A stretch of DNA of 64,000 bases from Epiperipatus broadwayi (lineage: Eukaryota; Onychophora; Udeonychophora; Euonychophora; Peripatidae), in contig JAQFVV010012435.1 in the NCBI GenBank assembly GCA_028023455.1, forward strand, positions 1,798,001-1,862,000, in the 5' to 3' direction. Below the pieces are notes generated by a model. It saw nothing but the letters and a program-made list of their open reading frames with translations. It was not told the origin of the DNA and made no database searches. This document shows positions 47,701-59,530 of the stretch, piece by piece (the first letter of the stretch is position 1; every line of letters starts with the position of its first letter). Position numbers and translations under genes: made by a program.

Positions 47701-48504
47701 GAAGATAATAATGAACAGCGTAGCTGTGCCTAAGATCTTCAAGAGTAGCTTTGAATAAAGTATCATTTGTAGTCATATTATTCTAAATATTAAAAATATG
47801 GAAGATGATTAAACACTATAAGGTAGAAAGAAGGTCAATCAACTATCTAATGAGGGTTTTTGTATTTTTATTTTCAAAAAACATACTAACTTTTTTATTA
47901 TTTGTATTTTAAAAGTGAATTAAAAATTTAATCTGCTTTATGTTTTCAAAAGTTATATCAATATGTAAAAAACAAAAGATTTTATTGACTGCCTTTGATA
48001 TCAAGGTTTTCAGTTCCTGACTGAAGGCTTATGAAATAAATACTTATTGAGAAAGTTTTATGTTATGGAAAAATGTAAAGGGAAAATGTTTAAATGATTT
48101 TGTTAGGAAAATGTTAAAAAAGGTTAATCTTTTTTTTATGAGGGTCACTTATTTTAAATCTTGTTCAGAGTTTTTGAAATCATCAAAAGTTGTTTCTAAA
48201 AGATATGGAATAATCTGAGTAGTGTTGGTTATTTTGTGAGTAAGGTGCCAATGGTTCCTTCCTTCAAAAGTACAAAAACAGAAATAGTTTGGAATTCCAG
48301 TTTTAATGCAATGTTAAAGAATGCATATAATTAATTTTTTTAATATTAAACATCCAATGTAATTTGAAAATCATCTCAATTCCAAATCAGGTTAGAATTC
48401 TTTTCATGCAACTAGTCTTTATCATATATTTTGGTAAATGGGTACTAAATTATTTTTAGCTAGAAGATAAAACAAGGAAGAAAACTATTCAAACTTTCAT
48501 TAAT
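44797..48504. other. Long AT-rich stretch, no gene seen
   Basis: 3.7 kb with no supported exon, open frame or recognised repeat; A/T homopolymers only. Confidence 0.5.
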
Positions 48505-48667
48505 AATTTTTAATAGTCATTCATTAAACTAGGGATTATCTACTTGAATAATATTTCTGTAGTGTAATTTTCCATATATTACTTTTATGCAAAGTAGGGA
48601 CTCATTTCTATCTGCTTTTAGCTCTTTATGGAGAGGTGTAATCATAAGCGTATGATGAAGACATTTG
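48505..48667 (+). mobile_element. Element C, left end
   Basis: ATTTTTAATAGTCATTCATT, AATAATATTTCTGTAGTGTA, ACTTTTATGCAAAGTAGGGA and GAGGTGTAATCATAAGC match the element at 11863-12056 and the copy at 49683. The right end is absent, and FB1 sequence follows directly. Confidence 0.75.
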
Positions 48668-48768
48668 AAAAAAGATATATGATCACCAAGATGCATATTT
48701 CGTGTTCAACCAACACTCATTAGCTGACCCAGATCACAATCTTTTATCTATATCTTTATCATTGTTCA

Positions 48769-48837
<69 letters not shown>

Positions 48838-49312
48838 ATCTACAGTTTAATAGGTGTCAAACTTTCTGCCCACATAACGTTGATACAAATCACTTAATGG
48901 AAGTATCTGAAATACAGGCTTATTATATACTATCAATATATATAAAATATAGGGTATATGAGCACAGACTTTCACATGACCCACCACTCACCATTCTACC
49001 TCATAACACTGATACACTTGAACACATATATGTTGAAAAGATAAATGATCACCAAAATACATATTTCATGCTAAACCAGCAATCATCAGTTGGTCCAGAT
49101 TATCATCTCTACTTATATATGCAGTAAGTGCTCAGGTATATATTAAGATAGCCAATCTTCATACTTTAAAGGACAGGCTTCAATCCACTCCACACTCCAA
49201 CTCTTCAACTGGCCACCCAATTGAAAATCTGATGATGGAATGCTCAAAGGCCACCCTGAGGCTGAGATTCTCATCACATCCATGTTAACATAAAGTTAAT
49301 CTGACCCCTCAT
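48668..49312 (+). repeat. FB1 copy, plus-strand arm of a palindrome
   Basis: A partial FB1 start (to ~48740), then a microsatellite, then a nearly full FB1 unit (48945-49312) with TATATGAGCACAGACTTTC, AATCATCAGTTGGTCCAGAT and GGCCACCCTGAGGCTGAGAT. Its end touches the inverse copy that follows. Confidence 0.85.
48768..48837. repeat. (TA)n(GA)n compound microsatellite
   Basis: About 44 bp of TA followed by about 25 bp of GA. It makes the open frame 48702-49127 look longer than it is. Confidence 0.96.
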
Positions 49313-49672
49313 GTATAGGACTTTAGATCAACATGGGTGTGACGAGAATCTCAGCCTCAGGGTGGTCTTTAAGCATTCCATCATCAGATTTTTCAATTGG
49401 ATGGACTGTTGAAAAATTGGAGTGTGGACTGGATTGAAGCCTGTCTATTAAAGTATGAAGATTGGCTATCTTAATATATATGTGAGCACTTTTTGCATAT
49501 ATCTATAGAGATGATAATCTGGACCAACTGATGATTGCTGGTTTAGCATGAAATACATATATTGGTGATTATTTATATTTTTGACATATATGTGTTCAAG
49601 TATATCAGTGTTGTGAGATAGAGTGGTGAGTGGTGGATCATGTGAAAGTCTGTGCTAATATACCTTATATAT
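49313..49672 (-). repeat. FB1 copy, minus-strand arm of a palindrome
   Basis: Inverse of 48945-49312: ATCTCAGCCTCAGGGTGG, CTGGACCAACTGATGATTGC, GAAAGTCTGTGCTAATATA. The two arms (~355 bp each) meet with only a few bases between them. Confidence 0.88.
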
Positions 49673-49682
49673 TAATGGAAGT

Positions 49683-50420
49683 ATATTAATAATTTTTATT
49701 AGGCATTCATTAGACTAGAGATTATTCGCTTAATGAATAATATTTCTGTAGAGTAATTTTTACTACACCAATCTCACACAAGGTAAAGATTGTTTTCTAT
49801 CCATTTTTAACATTGTGTGGAGGGGTGTAATCATAAGCATATAGCCAAAGACATGTGGAAAAGATGTATATTATGTTAAACTAGAAGATACTCTTTAAAA
49901 AGTAAATATTAAATGTCTACTAACATAACATAAAAAAAAAACAACTACTAAAATATAAATTATCAAAAGAAAAAAAAATAAAGAATTTGAATATTTTTAA
50001 AGTACCAGTTGGCTCAGATCAAAATGCCTTATACTTATTAGATGTGATATGTTGGACTATTTCCATCATCTATGAGTTAATGTTGAATGTAGAGAAAATT
50101 TTAATCTTTATTTAAACGTTGTAATAACACACAAATAGCCAAGATAAATTAGTAATTACACAATGTTTCGAGTAGTATTATTCTCTATTCTTCTTCAGGT
50201 GTTGCTGGCTTATATGCACAGTAACAATATTCACTTAGAAGTTAAACTCGCATCTTTAGATTCTTGAATATCTAATTTAAGGCAAACTTCCTAATCAACT
50301 GAGCTATTTTTATCTTTGACATTATTTGGTATATATAGATAGCCAATTACTGTGGCTTCATTGATAAGTGGTGTAGTAAAAATTACACTACAGAAATATT
50401 ATTCATTTAATTCAAACGTC
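49683..50420 (+). mobile_element. Element C with both ends, enclosing a SINE-3
   Basis: The left end ATAATATTTCTGTAGAGTAA (about 49738) is matched inversely by TTACACTACAGAAATATTAT near 50383-50403. The left half carries GGAGGGGTGTAATCATAAGC. The interior holds the SINE-3 at 50020-50315. Confidence 0.7.
50020..50315 (-). mobile_element. SINE-3 copy
   Basis: Inverse of the family: GGACTATTTCCATCATCTAT at the 3' side. On the minus strand, CACCTGAAGAAGAATAGAGA runs on to CTACTCGAAACATTG (50161-50201), a tidy stem-loop (GAATAG against CTACTC). The tRNA-like head is decayed (AACTGAGCTATTT on plus near 50296). Confidence 0.8.
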
Positions 50421-51219
50421 CACATTTACAAGCATATGAGGAGGGGAAGGAATGATTTATAATTTTTTAGTATATACCAAGTCGCATGTTGTTTTATACA
50501 TTTTTTATAATCATTAATGATTTTTTATGATTGTATGGATGGCTGAGGGACAAGGTCATTTATAAATTAAAAATTGAAACTATGATTGACAGCTTCAAAA
50601 CAATATTAACATCTACTTTACAAAAAATAGAGGTCAATTTTGAGTTTAGATATGTATTTCCAAGAATTGCATTATATTAGAATATATATAAAGTGTTTTT
50701 CAAGACGTTGCTGGTTGATTTATTAATGAAATGTAAAAAGATTTTAAATAGATTTGATAAACTGCGATTGATTCAATGCTTTCTTAGCAAGACTGGCAAC
50801 TTGCCAGCAGAACTTTGTAAATTGACCAGAAGTGGTTACTTTTTTCTTTTTAAACTGTAGTAGTTCATTTAAATAAATAAAAAATAAGGTAAATTATTGA
50901 GTAAACTTTTTTGAATGTTTCGTATAATACGTATATACACAGACACTCAGGAGTTCTGTCGTTAAAGTGTTTTTTTTTCCTCACAGACACAAAACGTATA
51001 TCAAATAGTAAATACAACATACTGTATTCTCCACTCATTCATATAGTTTCATTTAATTTCCAAATAAACGATAAATTTATTAGATAAAACAGTAAATAAT
51101 TTGAAAATAATTTAATAGAATAAAAAAAAATCAGACACCAGGGTTTCAGTGCATTGGATGTTTATTGCCATTTGGGGTCTATAGCACCTATCTCCATAAA
51201 ATAGTCTTTTTCAGAGCAA
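50421..51219. other. AT-rich spacer
   Basis: 51137-51219 is G+C-richer and, on the minus strand, starts CTGAAAAAGACTATTTTATG. It may be an unassigned repeat adjoining the FB2 copy. Confidence 0.45.
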
Positions 51220-51720
51220 CCTATAATAATCAATAGATTCCAGAAAAGTGTGTTAATTTTAATCCCCATCTCGTGTCTACTGATTCAATATCCCCAGATG
51301 GTGACTATGATTATAAAAAATTAAGACACCAAAATATATAGAAATTGAACTGGGTTCAGATCTGTATGGCCATAGAAGAAAATTAAGTTGGATTAAAAAC
51401 ATTATAGTGTTTTCAATTTGGGCTCATTGTTTTATAGTTTAGTAAATTGATAAAATATAGTTAATGGAGGGATATATTAGATCTATAGTTCTAGGTACAT
51501 AGCTCTCAAATCCAATCTGATGACAGCTATAAGGTAAAAACTAGTCTGGGCATATCAGATGAGTAGCAGTAGATAAGGATTTAAATGCACAAACCTTCTG
51601 GCACCGATTGTTTACTATAGCTTGCACTTGGTGGCACTAATTATATGGAGAGTTGTTACTATTTTATGAATTGAAGTAAGTAAAAGAAATGGTAGCCATG
51701 TGATGATTTAATAATATAGT
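51220..51720 (-). mobile_element. FB2 copy, interrupted
   Basis: The left arm fragment (AATCAATAGATTCCAGAAA, AATCCCCATCTCGTGTCTAC, CAATATCCCCAGA) and the right part (CTGATGACAGC, AAACTAGTCTGGGCATATC, CAAACCTTCTGGCACCGATT, GTGGCACTAATTATATGGAG, CCATGTGATGA) are separated by ~170 bp of unrelated AT-rich sequence. The extension is on the right, so the element is in reverse orientation. Confidence 0.7.
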
Positions 51721-53189
51721 TTTCTACTAGCATTTTTGTAATTACACACACTGATTCGTGAATTTGTTTTTTTTTACACTCATATACCACTTTTATAAAA
51801 ATTATTATGTAACCATTATGAATTATTATTTTCTTTTTATTATATATGTAACTATTAATAATAATTTATTTTTCAGAAATATATTATGTATTTTATTTAA
51901 AAGTTCATTTAATATTAAGGGTGTATGGGAAGTAAGTGGAATTGTGGGATGTTTAGTTTAAATATGATGTTATTTTGTAGTTCTTTATACTCGAGAAGTC
52001 TGCTCGTAGCAGTGAAACCATTGGTAAAGCATTGGTTGTGTTTTAGAGTTTATTTTATTGAATAGTCTGGTTGAGTTGTGAATTTGGGGTCATTTTGATT
52101 TTTTTTATTTAATTATGTAAATAACTAACTAGTTGTCAATATTTAAAGCTAATTTGAAAATGTAACATAGTTTAAATTTTACTGTTTATTTTTGTCAATG
52201 AAATTTATTAACAATGATTATATTAACAGTTTTTTTAGACATAAGTGAACACAAGAACATAGAAATCTCAATATGATCATATAAAATTGAAAAGTCCCCC
52301 CTCCCCCCAAAGAGTTCTGCATAAAACCTGAGTATTATGTTTTAAATATTGTATTTTGGTTGAGTATCCATTCCCCCGCCATATCCACAGAATTCATCAA
52401 ATCTTAATAGCTTTATGTTTTCTTAAATTATTTTTATCTATTTATTCTTATACTTGTGTGCTTGCATGCATTTGAATATATGGTTGATGGATGTCTACTT
52501 ATAAGTGGGATTTATTGACTTTTAGATTAATCAATAAAGGGAAACAATAAAATTGATGTTTCCAAATCACTTTTATTTAGAATATATTATAGATTTTAGT
52601 ATTGAATCTATATAATGGTATGTTATCTTTCATTCTCTTGCAGTTAAAAGGTCTGAATTTACCAAGATCAAATGCTGTTTAACATAGATTCAAATTATTA
52701 ATGCCTTTATCAATTGTATTAGGCAAAACATCAAATTGAAATAATTTCAATCCTATTTTGTATAGTTTTTTTTTAATACACCTGATATTTTATGATCAGT
52801 TTTATAATTATAGCACATATTACTTTTCCTCTTTTCTCCGTCTAGTGAAGAAAGATGGAAACTGTAGTTGCAGATAAATATGTAAAAAATGTATTCATAT
52901 AGAAGACATATAGTATACACGTGTTTGCAAAAATGAGCACATTCACTTCATATATATAATGATATGCGCAGAAGAATTATTTGGTTAATGGAGTTGTTTT
53001 TAATTGGAAAAAGAAAATGTAACTAAAAAAATAAGATCATATTCATAAAATATTTTTGATGACCAAAGCAAGAAAAATATAAATATGCTAAATAATAATA
53101 ATGCCAATTATATTCAGAATCAATGTAAACACTATTATTAGTATTAATAGAATATATATATAAGTCAACATTTAAACAATATTGTCATC
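51721..53189. other. AT-rich spacer
   Basis: No gene supported. The open frame 51758-51961 is Ile/Asn/Phe-rich with no signals. Confidence 0.5.
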
Positions 53190-53760
53190 TGTATTTATAT
53201 ATTGGACTATTTCCATGATCTAATAATAAGTATTGAATGTCTTTAGAAAAATTTAACTTTATTAAAATCTTCCAATTACATTAAGCTGTTAGTAATAGCA
53301 CACAGGTTAGTATATGTATAACATTTTGATTAGTATTATTCTCTTTTTCAGATATTTCTAACCTGACCAGTGACAATACTAACATAGGAATCAACCTGGA
53401 GCCCTAGATTCTTGAATATTGAATTTTAAGGTAACACTGTAACCAATAACTAGTAGTTAGAGTGATACCTTAAAATTCAATATTCAAGAATAAGGATTAG
53501 TCTTGCATTGGTGGTCACAAGGTCAGTGCGACTGCCTTACACTTGCAGGCAGTTGCCCAAGTTGCGGGTTCGCGTCCCGGCCGATGCTATGACACTTAAA
53601 AAAAAGAATAAGGATTATGCTTTGATTCTCATGCTAGTACTGTTATTGGTCAGACCAGCAATGCCTGAAGATGAGGGTAGAATAACACCTCTTGAAATGC
53701 GTGCTATTACTAACAGTTAAATGTAATTGGAAAATTTTAATAAAGTTAAATTTTTTTTAA
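53190..53760. repeat. Two SINE-3 copies head to head (foldback)
   Basis: 53190-53445 is SINE-3 inverse; 53452-53760 is SINE-3 forward, interrupted by a SINE-1. The heads meet as ACCTTAAAATTCAATATTCA and its exact inverse around 53447. The forward body contains CCTGAAGATGAGGGTAGAAT then CCTCTTGAAATG (53664-53700). Confidence 0.85.
53500..53603 (+). mobile_element. SINE-1 with 14-bp target duplication
   Basis: The tRNA-like head GCATTGGTGGTCACAAGG ends with an acceptor-like CCGATGC that pairs with the opening GCATTGG. B box GCGGGTTCGCGTCCC, a long variable-arm-like TTGCCCAAGTTGC, a tail GACACTT and an A run. AAGAATAAGGATTA occurs at 53486-53499 and 53604-53617. The open frame 53508-53720 is created by this insertion and is not a gene. 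Confidence 0.93.
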
Positions 53761-55184
53761 AGATATTCAACACTTAATATTAGATGATAGTAATAGTTCA
53801 ATATATAAATACAACTAAAATATGATCAGCTCAAACCTTCAGGAAAACAATATTATTACCTGTCATTATTTATTTAGTCATTCCCATGATTGTTTGTATT
53901 TTTAGGATCAACACAATTCAAACTAGGGTTCAGTTTGTGATATTCAAAAATTTTATTAGAAATTTAGTGAAGCTGTTTGTCGTTAAAATGAAAATATCAA
54001 ATGTATATTTATTTTGTATTTTTTTAAAAACATGAACATTATTCCAAAACAACTTCTTAACAAATTCAGTTTTTATATCTGTTTTTCAGTGCCAGTATTT
54101 GTCTTAACAATCTTTTTGATAGTGAATTATTAACACCAAATGCATCTGTTTTAGATTTATTCCATTTTTGTGTTTTTTTTATTCAATTTTGTCTTTCAAA
54201 AGAGGTCCAAGTAGGCATAAAACCATTTTAATATTTGATTGAAGATAGAAGACTTTTCTAGTAACATCTTATGAGATAATACTGGAAAGGCAAATAATAA
54301 TCTGATTTATTAAATAAAAATAAAGGCTAAAGTTTAAAAATATAAATGTATCCATGCATGCCAACATTTCCATTTTAAGTCAAAGACAGATTTTTTAAAC
54401 TTATCTGCCTCTTTTTTACTTAAACCAAAAAATCTTACATTTGATGATGAGTTCTATCAAATTAATATTAATCTAATGATTTATCACCTGGAAGTTGAAC
54501 TGCAATCTGTAAAACTACATATTTGAAATCTACCACTCTTATTACTTACTGAGATGTGTGATTTTATTGATTTGGGTTGTGACTATTAGGATAGGATTTT
54601 ATTTTCTAAAGAAGTATAAAAATATTAAATAGCATGGATGACACAATACTGAGTACATGAATTTTTGATTTTTTTAATATTTAAGTAATAATTTAAAATA
54701 AGCATTTTTTATTTTTAATAGAAAGTGTCAAATATTTTTTTAGCATTTATTACAGTAGAAATAAATATATAGATATATTTAAAAAGTATATGAATAAAAT
54801 GCTTGTATTGTCCATTGGGTAGAAAGTTGTGTGATATTTGGGCATTGGAATCATCATCCAAACATAATAGTCCACTCAGTTTATCAAACAGATTTTTTTT
54901 CTCAGAATTGATCCAGAAACTTTTAGTTCTTGGGACTACCATTCCGTCTTTGCAAGAAACTAGAGAAGATGGAAATAAAATGAGAACAACTATAAATTAA
55001 TGTTAATATATTTTTATATTTATTCATAACTTATCTGATATGTTTAAATAGATCATTTTCCATCACATTTTACATACTGCCAAAGTAATATCAGCAAAGA
55101 GGTGAGGATATTTTTTATAATCTCTCAAGTTTTAACATCCAAAGCATGATATTAATGAAACATTTTAATTAATATCACTTAACC
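53761..55184. other. AT-rich spacer
   Basis: Open frames on both strands at 54715-55000 overlap each other; neither has a recognised domain or splice context. Confidence 0.5.
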
Positions 55185-56090
55185 ATTTTGAGGAAAAGCC
55201 CTAGTAAGATTTTCCTCCATATGTGAACATTTTTATTTTTATAATTAAATCTTTTTTTCTATATATCATATATTGATAATCTTTACATTATTTATTACAA
55301 GCATAAGCTTTTAAATAATAGACACTTTAAAAATTAATATGTGAAATTTGTAAAATTGAAAAATTAAATATTATACGGAGCACTTAACTATAGAAATCGT
55401 GTCTTTCATTTTGGATCTAATTTTATCTTTTCAAACAATTGATAGAGTAGAATATTAGATATTTGAATTCCATTTTCTAAATTCGAAGAAATCTAGAGTT
55501 AGTTTAGTTATCATTAAATAAAGAAAATTAATGTTAAAATTAAACTCTGAATTTATTGTTATTAAAATTATAAAAAATAATTGTTTTTTTGAAATTGACA
55601 ATAAAAACTGCTTCCATTTTGCATAGCAAACTTCTTAAAAGTAAATGTTCTGAAATAAAAATCTATTTGTAGTCACATGGTTTTTTGGTGTAAAATAAGT
55701 ATTTTACAAAAATATTATATGAATAACCTTTAATATGTAAACCAATTACTGAAAATTACAAGTTTTTTTTTCAAAAAAAATTTTTGGCTACTTGCTTTCA
55801 GGCTAAATAATCCTCCAATCAAAAATTTTAATTTTTTTTTAGATCAAAATGAGGTAGATCTGGCTTCTTTTTTATACAAATATATATTGTAATTTCTTAA
55901 AGACTGTCTGATACTGACATCTTCAGATTTTTTTGAACTAATAATTTTAAATGATTTTTGTGATAATGTAAAACTACGCACAATAATCTAAGATGATGGA
56001 TATTCTCAAAGTAATGAATAAAAGATATAACAATCACAACACCATCATTATGTCCAAATCATGCCAAAATAAGTAATTTTCTAGCTGCTG
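55185..56090 (+). repeat. ~800-bp diverged duplicate, copy 2
   Basis: Partner of 28835-29640; see there. Several indels distinguish the copies. An FB2 element follows immediately at its 3' boundary. Confidence 0.75.
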
Positions 56091-56104
56091 CTTAGTAACA
56101 CATT

Positions 56105-56375
56105 AAATAGGATCTAAAAACAGGCAAAGCTCTATAATGGTTGTGCCAATCAGTACAAGCCAGAGTAATCAATGAATGTAAGAAAGTTTGTGCCCTTGGA
56201 AACTAGTCTGGGATGTTGGATGAATAGTCACTAGATAGGGATTTTATGCATGAACCTTCTTACATGCATTGATTACTCTGGCTTGCACTGAGTGGTTCTA
56301 CTGTTATGGAGATTTTTTCTTGTTTTAGCAGCTTGAGCAAGCATATGAAATGGTGACCATGTGATGTCTAAATGA
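56105..56375 (-). mobile_element. FB2 foldback element
   Basis: Outer arms AAACAGGCAAAGCTCTATAA (56118) and an inverse TATGGAGATTTTTTCTTGTT (56309). Inner arms CAGAGTAATCAATGAATG against CATTGATTACTCTGGC. Centre GGAAACTAGTCTGGGATGTT. The non-palindromic extension (CATATGAAATGGTGACCATG) is on the right, giving reverse orientation. Confidence 0.85.
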
Positions 56376-56970
56376 GATTTTCTTAATGTTTTTTACATTC
56401 ATAGAAGACTATTAAACAATATATTGTATGAGTAGGTTTGAATTTTTATATTTATTTGAAAAATATCTTCTCCTTTCATACAAATAGCTTTTAACATTAT
56501 AATAATTAAAACAATAGTTTTTTGAATGATCATATAACATTTGAGCACTATAAATAATCAGTTTTGATTCAGGAATTTTTAACTTTTGGATCTATTATTC
56601 TACAAATGTATAGTGCAAAAAAGATTGAATAGTTCATCACTCATAGGCACCAAAAGTGACAAAATTGACATTTGATCTAGAGGTCTTCAATTCTTGTATT
56701 TATTTTACCATCTTACCTAACTATACCAATCACAAAGAAGTTGAAATATAAATTTTGCCAGTAATATTTCCTCATAAGCAAAGTAAAAAATGTCTGCAAG
56801 CTTACTATGCTTTTAAAGTTTTCAAAAATTATGAATTGGTGAACAGGATTTTTTTTTGTATTAATAAATCTAGAAAAAGAATCTACTTTTATATTTTGCA
56901 TTATTTATCTGAATTATTTAATTTTTTAATATTTAAATACAAGTATAATTTATATATCTGGAGTTTAGAT
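56376..56970. other. AT-rich spacer
   Basis: Overlapping open frames at 56713-56988 on both strands are low-complexity; not supported. Confidence 0.5.
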
Positions 56971-57330
56971 ATAATAAAGGGAATATGAACACAGACTTTT
57001 AAGTTTCCTTCAGCTATTTATTCCATTTCATACAACCGATGCACATGACCACACACATGTGAAAAAGATAAATGATCTCCAATATATGTATTTCATGCTG
57101 ATCCAGCATTCATCAGTTGGTCCAGATCATCATCGCCTCATATATATATATAATCAGTTCTTGGTTTATATTAAGATAGCGAATCTTCAAACTTTAATGG
57201 ACAGGCTTTGATCTAGCCCACCTTCCAATTCCATCCTATTGAAAATCTGAAGATGGAACACCCAAATCCCTTATTGATGCCAATATTATTATCATGCTTT
57301 CATGTTGTTTTTAAGTCACTCTGACCCCTA
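56971..57330 (+). repeat. Dispersed FB1 copy (subfamily with GATGCCAATATTATT)
   Basis: AATATGAACACAGACTTT, CATCAGTTGGTCCAGATCAT, TCTGAAGATGGAACACCC and TCACTCTGACCCC. It shares its variant block with the copy at 2404-2738. Confidence 0.85.
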
Positions 57331-58668
57331 TTATATTAATTTTTTTGTAACTGGATGGTTGCCTTTAAACGTTAAGATTTGTGGAGATTATTTTGGTAGA
57401 CATTGGAATGTTTAGATATCATTTCTCATCTGCAGTTCTTCCTAAGTATTCTTTTATAATGTTTTTCAGTTTTGTTTCAGTTAAACATTGACTTACTTCT
57501 ATAGTTGCTTTTAACTACCTTCCGTCATTCATCTGCAATGTGTAATGAATGAAATTCTGATCCTTTAGACTATCATTCATGAAATGTTAAACATTTTAGA
57601 ATCTTTGTACACCAATTTTTTAAATAATCTGATATTGACAATTCGTGATTATATGTAAAGTCTATCAGATTCAAATATTTTGTTTGTGCTTATAAAGCAG
57701 TCTTTCATACAGAAAGTCTTCATTACCCAGAGTTTTAATTCTAGCAGAAACAATGTCCTCATTTCTATTTCTGAATTACATGCCAAAGTATAGTATTTAT
57801 CTTTCTGAACTACATGTTAAAGTATAGTGCTTATGTGGCAAGTATTTTTGTTTTTTCTGTTTATGCATGTAAAGTTTTTATTTTTATTGTAAATTTATGT
57901 AGTAAGTTGCACGACTTTTTTATTTTTTTTATTTGTACCCGAGAGCAGTTCACTTCATTTTACTTTAGAGCTATCTACTCTAATTAGTAGTCACTAGATG
58001 ATAATATTCATATTCTGGAATTAGCTTCTGTCTTTCTCCATGGAGACTCAATTTAAAGTTGAAATTAATGGAACTTGCCTTTATTTCTTTGTACTTATTC
58101 AAATTAATAGCCTGAAATTAAAAAAAAAAAAAATAGTCTTGAGTTGTTGTGAACACAAGTTAAGTTCCTTGCATACCTATATAGATCTGATATAAGTGAG
58201 TTTATTTTTCTTATTGCTTTCAAGCATTGCATAGAAAATTGATTTGATTGAATTGTTTTATTTTTGTTCTCTGTGTATATGTGTGTGTTACACTTAATGC
58301 TAAATTCTGCAGTACATTTGTTTGTAAAAGAGAAACAATAGGAAAATCTTTGCCAGAAATAGGATGAACTCTTTATTATTGCTATCTACAATTTCTCAGT
58401 CAATGATTTAAAATCGATGTATTTTTTAAAAAATGTTAATTCAAGAGAATATGTTTTTTTTAGTTAAAAATAAATAAATAATTATTTAATTGTACTTTTT
58501 TAATGCCTTTATTATTACTATGGTTGCTAATATTGCAAGTTTTATTCAAAAGCAAACTTTCTACCCCATCTCCATATAAAGATCCTCTGTTTATGGGATC
58601 CAAATTACACTCAAAATCGTATTAAATATTACTGTTATCAAAACTTAAAAATTCTCTTTATGATATTC
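57331..58668. other. AT-rich spacer
   Basis: A ~35-bp imperfect tandem duplication lies at about 57772-57838 (AAAGTATAGTATTTAT / AAAGTATAGTGCTTAT). No gene seen. Confidence 0.5.
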
Positions 58669-58815
58669 AAGAATCTAAAGGGTTATATTTGTCTCCTATG
58701 TTATCATTGTCGCTGGTCAGCAAAGCAAAGAATAATACTCAAAATGTATAATCTATTGACCTGTGTTGTCTAAAAAATTGTTTGTATTTGGAAAAGATTA
58801 AATAAAGTTTTAAAA
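58669..58815 (+). mobile_element. SINE-3 body fragment
   Basis: TTCAAGAATCTAAAGGG, CGCTGGTCAGCAAAGCAAAG, AATAATACTCAAAATGTATA and TGTATTTGGAAAAGATTAAA follow the SINE-3 order. The tRNA-like head is missing. Confidence 0.75.
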
Positions 58816-58959
58816 AATTTATATTCCTCTTTTAATTTATAAAACCTTTAATATCTGTTAAAGATGCTTAAACCGTGACTATTATGAATTGAACATATTT
58901 AATGCTGAAATTGGCAAATAATTACTTTTAAAATTTCAAGCTGATATTTAATAAAGTTG

Positions 58960-59010
58960 TATGACAGGGCTGGCTTTTACCACCAGTATTGTTTAGAGTG
59001 TTCAAATAAA
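58960..59010 (+). pseudogene. Possible reverse transcriptase motif-B scrap
   Basis: Reads QGWLLPPVLFRVF after a stop, like the QGCxLSPxLF motif of non-LTR reverse transcriptases. Too short to classify. Confidence 0.25.
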
Positions 59011-59288
59011 TTGAAATTTTAGATCCCCTCTTTTCTTCCAAAACGTAAGCTTGCGGTTAAGACCCATAGAGGTTCCTACTATCGCATTTTTACGCGCACA
59101 TTCTTGAAGTTACAGCCTTGGTAAATATTATTTAAAAATTCCCATAAATTTTGCTGTTGTACATTTTTAAAAATATTATATGTGGGTATAAATTTGAATA
59201 ATTTATATTTTTGAATTATTTTTAATTTTAATTTTTCTTTTAAAACAACATTTTAAATTTATAGTTTATTATTATTATTTTTATTAGG

Positions 59289-59530
59289 AATCGCCAAGAC
59301 TACATTGACCTTAGGCAATCATGTAAATAGTATTTCTCCAGAATTTTTTATCAACTGCTTAGTCTTTTTTAAAAGTACTTTTATTATTGCAGCTATGGAT
59401 TTCATTCATTCTATCATTGGCCATTCTCTTCTTGTTTTATTACCAATTGTTCCAAAGCAGTATGCATTCTTTGAAAGAATTAGATCCACACATGGTATGA
59501 CTAAAATAATACAGTTTCAATTTGTCACTT
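59289..59530 (-). pseudogene. Non-LTR retrotransposon C-terminal tail, second lineage
   Basis: On the minus strand one frame with four stops reads LYYFSHTMCGSNSFKECIL, NKKRMANDRMNEI, then AVDKKFWRNTIYMIA and GQCSLGDS. The order matches the widespread C-terminal pattern of non-LTR polymerases (SLEK-xxLGK, RxRMRWMDxI, VxDRxxWRxxxxxVAKxxxRLxD). It is not from the RTE lineage seen at 12.2 and 18.9 kb. The plus-strand frame 59305-59532 is its antisense shadow. Confidence 0.7.

Noticed and set aside
48702-49127. 141-codon open frame as a gene
   Set aside because: It includes a (TA)n(GA)n microsatellite translated as Tyr-Ile and Arg-Glu repeats and then FB1 repeat sequence.
53508-53720. 70-codon open frame as a gene
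   Set aside because: It is produced by the SINE-1 insertion plus SINE-3 body; its N-terminal part is the tRNA-like head read as protein.
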